Shown here: piece after piece, positions 54,626-64,000 of the stretch | Layout of the letters: each line of letters opens with the position of its first letter | Numbering within the stretch: position 1 is the stretch's first letter | Source of the DNA: Plasmodiophora brassicae | Lineage: Eukaryota > Endomyxa: Phytomyxea > Phytomyxea > Plasmodiophorida | Direction: 5' to 3' | NCBI GenBank assembly: GCA_036867785.1 | Contig: CP145427.1 | Span: forward strand, 124,001-188,000 | DNA: 64,000 nt | Notes under the pieces: model-generated | Told to the model about the DNA's origin: nothing | Seen by the model: only the letters and a program-made list of their open reading frames with translations | The model's database searches: none | Program-made: the position numbers and the translations under genes

Positions 54626-55948
54626 TCAAATTTCAACATAGGTATCGTTACGGTAGTCGCTCTCCCGGTCATTGCAGTAGCCGTGCTGGTTGGCGTAGAC
54701 GCGCGTGTCGTGGACGACCATGTCGCAGCAGTGGTGCGTGTGGCCGAAGACCCACAGCTTGATGGCGGGCGAGTCGGCGAGCAGGGCGCGCAGGTCGTTG
54801 GAGAACGCGGACATGAGCGCGGACCCGGCGTGGCTGGGGTGCGACGTGCCGTCGTGGACCGGCGCGTGATGTGTGACCACCAGGACGTCCTGGTTGTTCG
54901 CCTCGGCGATCTTCACCTGTCGCCTCAGGTACTTCAGGTCGTACCGGTGCCAGATGCGGGTGTCCTTCACGGTGACCGGCCTCGAGCTCGGGAACTTGGA
55001 CCCGGGGTACATCGGCACGTGTATCCGTCGGTAGTCGGCGACGCACGCCTCGACCTGCGCTTCGCGTTCCGAGTGGATGTCGGACCAGAGCGTCGCGCCG
55101 ATGATGCGCAGGTCGTCGATCAGGACCGCCTTCCGGTCCAGGTAGTAGACGTTCGGGAAGCTGTCCGCGATCGACTTGATCAGCTGGTGGATCTCGGGCG
55201 CCGTCAGGTACGTGCCTGTCACGCCCGAGATTTCCGAGTAGTACTCGTGGTTGCCAGCGATCAGGAACACGGCCCTGGGCACCAGACCCGGTCAGCAGCG
55301 GATCGGCCGCATCTGCGTTGCACGCGGGTCGCCTTACTGAAACCGGGACGATTGCAGGCCGAGGAACCAGCGGTAGTGCTCCTCGCCTGGCAGCGAACCA
55401 GGGCACCCGATGTCGCCGGCGAGGATCAGGAACGGCGCCGACGGGACGATTATGGCGTTGATGCGGTCCTCGATCTCGTCCCGGGTCAGGCTGCGATGCC
55501 CGCAGATAGTCTCGATGTGCAGGTCGGACACGACCTGGAACCGAAGCCTGCCGGGTAGGATCGGCGACAGCTGTGACAGTTCCAGATCGCGGCTCATGCG
55601 CACGTTCCAGGAGTCGGCGCCGGCGACCTTCGACGGCGTCAGCAGCGACATTGTCGGCGAGGAGATCGCAAGCTGGTGAACGGGCGTTCCATTGCCGTCG
55701 TGCGGGTCCCCGGCGACGGGCCGTGGCCTACGCGTCGGCGATCCGGCCGGGAGCGGGACGACGACGAGGTTGCCGGTCGTCGATTCGTCCGACAGGAGTG
55801 GCGTCGCGTTGCCGATGTCATCAGCGAGCAGCGCGACGACGCCGGTGCCCATCAGGACGAGCACGACGAGGTTGAGCGGGGCGACGCGCGACACGCAGAC
55901 GACGACGACGAGGAGTGCCCAGCGGTGCAGCGGTGCAGCCGCTCGCAT
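54626..55948 (-). CDS. Membrane-anchored metallophosphoesterase
   Basis: Calcineurin-like phosphoesterase. Exons 55948-55338 and 55274-54626 (63-bp intron), 419 aa from Met55948; in-frame Mets lie further upstream. The N-terminus has one or two hydrophobic segments (WALLVVVVCVSRVAPLNLVV), so it is likely anchored. Metal-binding motifs in order: VSDLHIET (DxH), LAGDIGCPG (GD), IAGNHEYYSE (GNHE), VLVVTHHAPVHDG (H), and VFGHTHHCCDM (GHxH). The fold is certain, the substrate is not: nucleotides, phosphoproteins and lipids are all used by relatives. Confidence 0.85.
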
Positions 55949-56432
55949 GAATATCCCGATCGACGATCCCGGCCGGGCGCTGAAACGGCCGCGCCTCTGG
56001 GACTGCATGCACCCCTGCAACCGTCAGACAGCAGCCGGGCAGATCTTCCCAGCGCCAGACAGAGCGACCACCATCGTGTCGCCACGGGTCCAAGGACGCA
56101 GTCCGAGCCGACCGCGTCGTACCACCACCACCCGGTTGCCCTATAATTTAGCATGGGGATACCAAGCCGGGCCGGATCGCCCCCTGTTGCCACCGTCCCG
56201 ACGGGCGGGTCGTCGGCCCGGCTGTCGCCCCTCCCAGGGCCGGGCTGGTCCGACTGGCGTGGGATGCGACATTTTCCACCGACGTTCGCCCGTGCCAGGA
56301 TGTGTAGTTCGCGCGTGCGCAGATAACAATTCTGCGCGACAGCGGGTGCGGGAAAAATGCGCCCGCGTGAACGCTCGCGCGTTGTCCCTCCTGACAACGT
56401 CGCCCTCCTTACGGCAGACGGTGCGGACGCGC
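55949..56432. other. Divergent intergenic region
   Basis: About 480 bp between the metallophosphoesterase (minus) and the ARMH3-like gene (plus), presumably both promoters. No further gene or repeat supported. Confidence 0.35.
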
Positions 56433-58685
56433 ATGACGGGCGCCGGCGCACATCGGTCGCTCATCGCCGAATGGTACGAGAACGTGCTGCTCAGCAGCGA
56501 TGCCAAAGTCGTCGACCGGCAGGGGTGGGGCATGGCGGGCACCCGCCGACCAGCCGGGGTTAGTCTGCTGACGCGTACTGTCGTCCAGGTTCGATGTCCT
56601 GCTGCTCGCCCCGGATCGCAGGCGCCTGCAGGCGCTGTGCGCCGCACCGATATCGCCTCCCCAACTTCCCGTAGGGCACGCAACCGCTCGGCGATACGTC
56701 GAGCGCTAACGTCGTCGTGTTAGTGGCTGTTCCGACACTGTGCCGATGTCCTGTCCGTCCCGGCGAAGACGCACATCGACCTGGTTCGGGTCGAGAACGC
56801 GCTTCTGACGCTAATCGACGTCGTGTATGCCGTCACGCGATTAACGCCGATCCCGTTTGGCGAAACACGTCCCGTCCAGCTCGTCAATGTCGTGTGCGGC
56901 GAGCGGTTTCTTGCCGGCGTACGTTTCGCGTGTGCGAGTCGGGGACGGCCCTGACAGCGTTCCTCAGCTCACGTCGCCCGATTCCGCCGCGAACGATGAC
57001 ACTATCCAGGTGCTGGTTGACGCGTGCGTCGCCCTCATACGCGACGATCGGCGCCATCGAGATCGCACCGACACGCCGACCTCGGAACGGGCGTTCCAGT
57101 CGGCGTTGCTGCTGCTCTGCCTCCTGGCGACGGCGTCCACGAACCTGCACCAGAACATGTTCATGTCCGACTATATCATCGCCGCGCCCGTGTTCAGCGC
57201 CGTCATGAAGTTCCTGCAGCGCAGGCAGAAATCGCAGCGGCTGCCAGCGTCCGAATCGGCGACCGCTGTCTCCCATGCGATGTTCCTCGTCATCTGCATC
57301 CTCCACTTTCAACGGTGCGGGTTGCCATGCGATTCCCGGCCGGCCCCCCAGTTGCTGACGTGTCCGCGTCCAGGTACGACACGCAGAACATTCACCTGGA
57401 GCGGTTCTCATCGGCAAACCCGACGTTAGTCCAGCTCTGGGAAGATTGCACCGCCGCGCTGTTCGACGCCATGGGCCCGCTCCACGATCGGCGCGTGTTC
57501 GTCCGCGCGGATGACGCGTCGTTCGCCCAGTCCATTGTTGACTTCTTCAGGTCGTCAGCAACGCGAACGGGTGACGCTCGAGGTCCGTCACCCGAATCGA
57601 TCGCGGTCCAGCAGGGTTACACGTTCGTCGCCACGGCCGTATCTGTCCTGTCGCTGTACTTCATGGAGCATTCGAACCCGCTGAACCGGATCACAACGGC
57701 GCGCATCCAGCAGTCGCCGACCGGGCAGGTGCACGTTCGGACGCTTCCCAGGACGCTGCAACAGTTCGTCCGAATATGCTGCAGGTTCCTACCTGCGAAC
57801 CCTGTCGGGTCGATCCTGTCGCGGTTGCTGCTGTACACTCTGCAGTGCCAGGCGTCGTCCCCGACGTCCTGCCTGTTGTTCTTCGAGACGGCGCCCGCCG
57901 CACGCGCCACACAGCCGTTAATCGTCGGCCTTCTCAACTGCCTGCATGCGACCATACCCGAGTCCGTCGTCGCTCTGGATCCCGTCGGCCTGGCGAACGT
58001 CACCGTCATGGTGGACATCGTGTACAGACTCGTCGCGTTTCAGTTCCAGGTGGGAGCGGCCATTGCCGCAGCGAGTGCCAGGTCTGACACGTGCCCTGCG
58101 CAGACGCGTTCCAAGTCGTCCGACGCCGCCCTGCTGGCCGTCTGCACTCGAGTGTGTCGCATGCTGGCGAGCGGTTCGGCGTGGCCCGCGGGGCACCTGG
58201 AGCAGAGCCCTGTAACGACGGGCGCCCTCTCCAGCAGCGCCAGGCTGCTTCTGCAAGTCGTGTCGCTGAACGAGGCGATTTTCGAGTCGTCCGAGGCGCA
58301 GAACCGATTCCTGCTCGCGCTGGCGATCTACGCCGACAACCTGTCCCAGCTGCTGCGCACGACGAAGGACATCGACGACGTGGAGATCGCGTACCTCAAC
58401 GATACGCTGAAGCCGCTGCGCGGTGTCGCCCACCATCTCGCGCAGTCGCTCGTGATGTCCAGCGGCGAACCGGCGCACAGGCTCGCCGTCTGCAGCGTCC
58501 CCAAGCTCACGCGGCTAATGACGCCAGCCCGGAGCAGCATGAGCCTGCCGAAGCTGCGCGAGCAGCACCTGAAGCAGTACGTCGAGGAGCCCGCCTTCTT
58601 CAACCACCTGATCACCACGGTCGCCGACAAGTACATATGGCTGTACGCCGATGTCAAAGCCATCGCCGCCCTCTGCAATGCGTAA
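56433..58685 (+). CDS. ARMH3/C10orf76-like armadillo-helical protein
   Basis: Five exons: 56433-56524, 56589-56670, 56724-56918, 56968-57314, 57374-58685 (introns 64, 53, 49, 59 bp), 675 aa. All-helical. Similarity to ARMH3 (DUF1741) seen in WLFRHCADVLSVPAKTHIDL/VRVENALLTLIDVVYAVTRL, SALLLLCLLATASTNLHQNM and AAPVFSAVMKFLQRRQ, SHAMFLVICILHFQR joined to YDTQNIHLERFSSANPTLVQ, and the C-terminal EPAFFNHLITTVADKYIWLY. In animals ARMH3 works with GBF1 and PI4KB at the Golgi. The protein lacks any TM or leader. The match is from remembered patterns over the whole length, so good but not certain. Confidence 0.72.
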
Positions 58686-58780
58686 ACCCTGACTGCACGC
58701 CATTGTATCAGTCGCGCTGTCGGGCGCAAGGCCGTCACGGAGTCCGCCACGGACTCTGCCCCATCGCAGACGCGCGCGGC

Positions 58781-61111
58781 ATGACGACCACCACCACTAC
58801 CGGGACGCAGCCGGACGAATGGCTGGCGTTCATGAACGACGCCCTGACGCGATTCGGGGACGCCGTTGGCCGCAGCAATCGCCTGCCGTCCGGCGCCGAA
58901 TATCTGTATTACCAGACGAATCCGGCGTTCCGGGATCGTCTGTCGGTGCTGCAGAGCCGCATTCTGCGGTCGCTGGGGAAGGTCATCCGCCTCGTGGACC
59001 CCTCCAACGAATTCCCGTCGTCGTCCTCGGATGCGGAGCGGTTCGCCTGCGCGGTGGAGGCGACCGATATGGCGCTGGAGCACGTTGACGAAGCGCTGGA
59101 CAAGGCGCGTGCGCCCAAAGAAGCGCCGGACGTCGCCGTCAGCACCTTGTCGGCTGGGAACCACGCTCGGCAGTCGTTGCGCGGGCGTCCTCAGTCGAAA
59201 TTCGCCGACCCAGTCGACAACAGCCCGGATCGGCCATGGGTCCCGAAGTTGCCGAACCCGAGGCCCAATCAGCTGCTCGGCCGCGATCTGGCCTGCCCGT
59301 CCCCCCAGCTCCCGTCCTGCCTACGGTCCCACATCGAAGGGCTGGGTGTCAGCACCAGCCAGGGCACGCCGTCGTCGGCCAACCCCTACCATCTGGAGAT
59401 CATGGGCTTCGAGTACCTCGATGCCCAGCTCGGCCCTTGTGCCGAACAATTGTTCAGGTCCATGGAGGACACGCCGCTGACCCTTATCGACGACGAGTCG
59501 CAACTCGGCGAACTCGTCGAGGCGCTGAACGGCGTTTCCGAATTCGCAATCGATCTCGAACACCACAGGTGCGTGGCCTGCGTTGTGACGCCCTCCCCAT
59601 TAGGCTGACTGGGTCCGTCTGCGATGACCAGCTTCCATTCGTACCTCGGGTTCACCTGCCTGATGCAAATCTCGACACGCTCCGCCGACTACATTGTCGA
59701 CACGCTCGCCCTGCGCCCGCACATGCATCGCCTGCTGGACCCGTTCACGAATCCGGCGATCGTCAAGGTCCTGCACGGCGCCGACATGGACGTCGAGTGG
59801 CTGCAGAAGGACTTCTCCCTGTACCTGGTCAACATGTTCGACACGGGCCAGGCGTCCCGCGTCCTGGAGCTGCCCTCGTTCTCGCTGAAGTACCTGCTGG
59901 AGGTGTACTGCGACGTGAAGGCCGACAAAGCGTACCAGATGGCCGACTGGCGCATCCGGCCGGTGCCCCCGGCCATGATCAAGTACGCCCGGGCCGACAC
60001 ACACTTCCTGCTCTACATCTACGACCGCCTTCGCAACCAGCTGTGCAACCGGTCGCCGGACGGCATCGAGGACGTGCTCGCGCGCAGCCGGGCCCTGTGC
60101 CTGAAGACGTACGCGAAGCCGGTCTGCGACGCGACGTCGCACCTGAAGATGCTGAGGCAGTTCGACGTGTCGCTGTCCGGCCAGCAGGCGAACGTGCTCG
60201 GCGCGCTGTACCGATGGAGGGACGCGCTGGCGCGCGACCTCGACGAGTCCTGCGGGTACGTCCTGCCAGCGGCCGCCATGATGAACATCGCGCGTCGTTG
60301 CCCGTCGACAGAGCGCGCCCTGCTGTCGATCTACCCGGGCCTGTCCGCCCCCGTTCGCAAGCGGATCCAAGACTTCCTGCGCGTCATCGCCGATGCCAGG
60401 GACCTGCCAACGCCGGCTGCCGAGGCGTTCGCCGAGCGGGTGACGTCGACGACGACGTCCACGGTCGTGGTCGCGTTCTCGCCCGCGACGGTACCTGTGG
60501 ACAAGGCGGATGTCCCTGTCCTGTGTCTGGCGCAGCAGCAGACGACGACGACGACGACGTCGTCCGTTGTGATCGCTGAGAAGAGCGCCAGCCGGATGTT
60601 CGACTGCTCGTCGTCGTCGGACGACGACGACGACAGCGATGCCGATGCGGAACGGCGGGCCAAGGCGATCCTCAACGAGATCCAACTGCGGCCACCACCA
60701 CCAGCGGTGCCATCGGCAACGCCTGCGGACGAAGCCGCTCCCGACGCTGAGACGTCCCCGGCGGCACCCGAAGACGACCTGCCGGCGTCCCCACCATCGG
60801 AACCCGAACCGTCTGTCAATGCCGACGACGACGACGACGACGACGACGCGCCGCTCCCGCCATCGTTGAACGAGATCCGCGGGCGGGAGAAGAGGAAACC
60901 GGCGTCGGCCCAGGGCAACGCGGCGAAACGGCGTCGGAACGGGGGTGCCCAGAGCGACCCGGTCGCGTTCGTCCCGTTCGACTACGGGTCGGCGGCGCCC
61001 GTCCACGACGACGCGCCCGCTAAGCCGGCCCCGCCGGTCTTCGACCCGTACGGCGGCGCGAAGCCCAGGCAGCGGAACGGCGCCCGCCATCGTGGTAAAG
61101 GTCGGCGGTGA
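58781..61111 (+). CDS. RRP6: Nuclear exosome 3'-5' exonuclease RRP6/EXOSC10
   Basis: Catalytic exosome subunit that trims and degrades nuclear RNAs. Exons 58781-59568 and 59632-61111 (63-bp intron), 755 aa. N-terminal PMC2NT-type helices (residues ~10-110). DEDDy exonuclease: FAIDLEHHSFHSYLGFTCLM (D-x-E), IVKVLHGADMDVEWLQKDFS (D), YQMADWRIRPVPPAMIKYAR followed by ADTHFLLYIYD (Y-x-x-x-D). HRDC domain from ~residue 440 (WRDALARDLDESCGYVLPAA). The C-terminus is low-complexity and acidic (runs of Asp near 60605-60640 and 60820-60850) and ends basic (RNGARHRGKGRR), as expected for exosome/Mtr4 contact regions. Confidence 0.94.
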
Positions 61112-61145
61112 ACGCTTTTCCGTTATATCTAGTGGGGTGTGTGCG

Positions 61146-63020
61146 TCATCCGGCCAGCGACTGCCTGACGAACTCGACGACGTCGCTGGGCGCCGGCGCC
61201 CAGTACCGGACGACGAGGGCGAACGAGTGCCGGTCGATGAACAGGCCGGCGCGGTCGAGGGCGCCGGCCGCGTGCCGCAGCAGGGCGCGTCGCCTGGCCC
61301 GGTAGACCCGGTGGCCGTCGGCGAAGGCCCGGGCCATGGCCGCCCCGTCCGTCCCCGCCGGGAAGTACGACAGCGCCGTGCGCCCATGGCAATCGCGCAG
61401 GTCGGCGTCGGCGCCGAGCCCGATCAGCACGCGGGCGATCCTCGGGTGGTTGTTCTGCACCGCGTACGCCAGCGCCGTCCGCCCGGTGCAATTCCGCCGG
61501 TCGACCTGGGCGTACCCGTGCAGGACGAGGCGCTCGGCGAGCTCGGGCCGGTCGGTGCACTCGGCGGCCGCCCAGAACAGGGCGGTGCAGCCGTCGGGCG
61601 CGACGGGCAGGTCGATGGCGGCGCGGTCGGCGCACAGGTGCGCGTGCAGGTCGACGATGCGCTTCTGGTGCATCAGCGCCCCGGTCGTCAGCAGCCAGCG
61701 GCGCGCGTCCCCGCCCCCCTGCATCGCCTTCCAGCGCGCGTCGAACAGACGGGCGCGGTGCGCCCCGACGTACTCGATGTCGCCGGGCGCCAGGAACGCC
61801 TGCATGGTCAGCATGCGGTCGGAGGCGGCCAGGGCCGTGTCGTACTGCCCCTCGGACGTGGCCGCGATCACCACCATGGACAGGAAGCAGACGTCGGTGC
61901 AGGCGCCGATGCCGCCGTGCACGCCCATGCACTCCTGGGCCACCGCCCACATCTCGGGGAAGCGGCGCGCGTCGCCCAGCACCGCCATGATCGCGTTGTA
62001 CCGCGTGATCGACCCGGGGTCGACGTCGCGCGCCCTGTACATGTCGCGCAGGGCGTCGTCGGTGCGGCCCCGGTCGGACAGGAGCAGGCCCCGGGCGTGC
62101 AACAGCGGCGCCGTCCCCGGGTACCGCTCGAGGCCCTGCGACAGGACGGCGACGGCGCTGTCGACGGCGCCGACCTTCTCGTAGCAGGCGGCGACCCGGT
62201 TCACGTAGTCGACGGCGTGGCGGCACCGGGCCGAGTGGTCGACGCGCTCGAACAGCGCCAGCGACTCGACGAACAGGGGCAGGGCGCGCTTGGCGTCCAG
62301 GCGCAGCGCCTGGTTGTACATCAGCCACGACCGCGCCAGCGGCAGGCGCCCGATGCGCGCCTGCCCGTCCCGCATGACGCGGGCGGCGTCGTCGGCCCGC
62401 CCCAGCTCCAGCAGCGTGTTGACGGCGGCCACGTCGATCCAGACGCGCATCGCCGGCGACGGCCAGTGCCGGAGCAGGTCCTAGGGACAGGTCAGCGACG
62501 AACGCGCAGGCGTCGTAGGCGCGCGCCGCCGAACCTCGAGGAACGCCAGCGCGTTCCCGCTTCCGCCCAGGCGCCGGAGGGCGTAGAGGCGCGCGAGCAG
62601 GAGGCGCGCGTCGGCGCGGTCGATGGGCGCGACGGCGGTCGCCGTCCGGAACAGGTGCTCGGCGCGGGCGAACGCGGCCCGGGCGCGCTGGCGCACCTCG
62701 GCGTCGTGCGCGTTCCGGTACGACCGCCCCGACGCCGTCTGCGTGCGGCGCGTCGTGTCGAACAGGACGGTGGCGCGGATGTACAGGGCCAGGGCCAGCG
62801 ACGGGTCGAGCAGCAGCGCGTGGTTCGCGTCCTGCAGCGCCTGGGCGTCCTTCCGCGCGTACATGTGGATGTAGGCGCGGCCGGCGTACAGGTCGGCGCG
62901 GTCGGGGCGCACCCCGATCGCCTCGTCGAACAGGTCGATGGCGCTCTGCAGGCACCCGAACTCGGCGTGCAGGGCGTGGGCACGCGCCACCAGCCCGTCG
63001 ACGCTGGCGCCCGCCGACAT
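61146..63020 (-). CDS. TPR-ankyrin repeat protein, 606 aa
   Basis: Two exons, 63020-62535 and 62480-61146 (54-bp intron). The first ~340 residues are TPR-like: AIDLFDEAIGVRPDRADLYA, DANHALLLDPSLALALYIRA, AEHLFRTATAVAPIDRADAR, AVLSQGLERYPGTAPLLHAR, DMYRARDVDPGSITRYNAIM. The C-terminal part has about three ankyrin repeats (GCTALFWAAAECTDRPELAE, GRTALAYAVQNNHPRIARVL, GRTALSYFP). No leader or TM segment, so it is cytosolic or nuclear, unlike the secreted ankyrin proteins elsewhere in the window. Likely a protein-interaction scaffold. GC content is locally very high. Confidence 0.78.
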
Positions 63021-63176
63021 ACCAGCAGCGGCGACGAGCGACGAGATCCCGGGCAGGGTGGTCACAGGACGGCAGCGTGCGCCCGAATGCAGCCCGTCGG
63101 CTGGTGCAGGTTGCACGAAGAACCGGCCGGGCGCGACTGTGACAGCGCGTGTGTGCCGGGTGCCCGCGCCGGAACA

Positions 63177-64000
63177 TCACGTCACGACGAATAATCCAGG
63201 GACTGGTCCGAGTGGAACGACGACAACGACGAACGTATATAAATACACAGACACACACACGCGGCGCCCATCAGGCGGCATCCTGGGTCGACGTCGACGG
63301 CGCGTGAACGTCGGCAGCCTAACGGGCGGGGCGGCGGTCAGATCCAGCAATCGACGGGCGGGTGTACGCGCAGGGCTCACCACGGGCGGCGCGGCGGCGC
63401 CCGAGGACGGCTCCGTCTTCACGACGGGGACGGCCGCCGCGGGGTCCGCTTGGCCACCAGCAGCAGCGTCGTCGTCAGCGGGTTTGATCATGGCGGACGT
63501 GTTCAGGTCGTACTTGTGGCTGTTCCTCATGTGCCGCGTCCTGCCAGCGAATCAGATCGGAACCACGCGCCCCCGGGGCGTTTGACGTACAGCTGGTATC
63601 GATGGCTGTAGCCGCGGTCGCAGAACAGGCAGAGGTGCGGCTTCTCGGTGCTGTGAATGACCTGATGGCGAGTCAGGCCCCACCGGTTCTCGAACGTCTT
63701 GTGGCAGAGCGGGCACCCGAACACGGGTTCGACCAGCTTCGTCTGCTTCATGTGGATGCGGGCGTGCGTCTTCAGCTGCGCCTTCAACGGGAAGCGCAGG
63801 CCGGGGCACTTCGAGCACGTGAACAGCCCCTTGCCGGTATGGATCTTCTCGTGGCGCTCCAGGTCGACCGGTCGCGCGAACCGCTTATTGCAATCGGGGC
63901 AGCGCAGGCCCGTCCGCGTCGGGTACTGGAACGGCGAGAACTGGCGCGGCGCGAACACGACGCCGGACGGCAACGGCGGGAACAGGAGGGGCGCCGTCAC
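63177..64000 (-). CDS. C2H2 zinc-finger protein (5' end beyond the window)
   Basis: Partial; the coding sequence enters from the right edge. Exons 64000-63591 and 63540-63177 with a 50-bp intron. Four C2H2 fingers: LRCPDCNKRFARPVDLERHE, FTCSKCPGLRFPLKAQLKTH, FGCPLCHKTFENRWGLTRHQ, and HLCLFCDRGYSHRYQL joined across the intron to TRHMRNSH. Splicing is required to complete the fourth finger. After the fingers a disordered Ala/Pro tail includes VVKTEP, a SUMOylation-type consensus (psi-K-x-E). Likely a DNA-binding transcription factor. The last ~30 residues before the stop may include another unrecognised intron. Confidence 0.8.

Noticed and set aside
60945-63194. 749-codon plus-strand frame opposite the TPR-ankyrin gene
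   Set aside because: Antisense shadow in very GC-rich coding DNA; composition is Arg/Gly/Val-rich and shows no domain.

Overview
The window looks like nuclear DNA of a unicellular eukaryote with a compact, GC-rich genome (roughly 58-60 % GC by eye). Genes lie on both strands, often under 200 bp apart. Most are split by very short introns (48-73 bp in almost every case I resolved) with GT...AG ends, plus one clear and one probable GC...AG intron. There is no operon logic and no ribosome-binding-site pattern. Conserved genes are typical eukaryotic ones: mitochondrial GcvT and acyl carrier protein, cytosolic TrpRS, ERK7-type MAPK, MED28-like, CSN3, PDCD2/TSR4, NAA40, ARMH3, RRP6/EXOSC10. The mix of short introns, high GC and several predicted secreted ankyrin or Skp1-like proteins resembles a plasmodiophorid (Phytomyxea, Rhizaria; for example Plasmodiophora or Spongospora). 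That is an inference, not a proof.

Layout. 0.2-1.7 kb: GcvT. 1.9-7.4 kb: two paralogous secreted or type-I membrane proteins (minus strand) flanking a secreted Skp1-like/ankyrin gene. 7.8-11.6 kb: an unknown gene, TrpRS, a two-TM protein and a small mitochondrial protein resembling complex I NDUFB8. 11.7-18.4 kb: a 1410-aa coiled-coil/EF-hand-like protein, an AGC-type pseudokinase, and a duplicated copy of the promoter and first codons of the coiled-coil gene. 18.7-21.6 kb: a 962-aa secreted protein with a RelE/ParE-like C-terminus. 21.6-26.2 kb: sparse, with two tandem four-TM genes. 26.4-36.4 kb: ERK7-like MAPK, a secreted ankyrin protein, MED28-like, a PH-RGS-FHA-RGS protein, CSN3 and PDCD2. 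37.4-48.5 kb: accessory-looking region with poorly recognised spliced genes, a GT90 pseudogene, a secreted double Skp1-like/ankyrin gene, a large palindrome holding two facing gene copies, and a second secreted ankyrin protein. 48.7-64 kb: dense housekeeping block (TRP-like channel, NAA40, IQ protein, peroxiredoxin, mitochondrial ACP, metallophosphoesterase, ARMH3, RRP6, TPR-ankyrin protein, C2H2 zinc-finger protein cut by the window edge).

The most distinctive content is the set of predicted secreted or surface proteins: Skp1-like folds joined to ankyrin repeats behind signal peptides, two large ankyrin proteins with hydrophobic C-termini, a paralogous membrane pair with a conserved cytosolic tail, and the RelE/ParE-like protein. 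If the organism is an intracellular parasite these would be effector or surface candidates; Skp1-like secreted proteins could meet host ubiquitin ligases. I resolved splice sites by hand from reading frame, GT/AG (or GC/AG) ends, intron length and similarity to remembered family sequences; no alignment or search was run.
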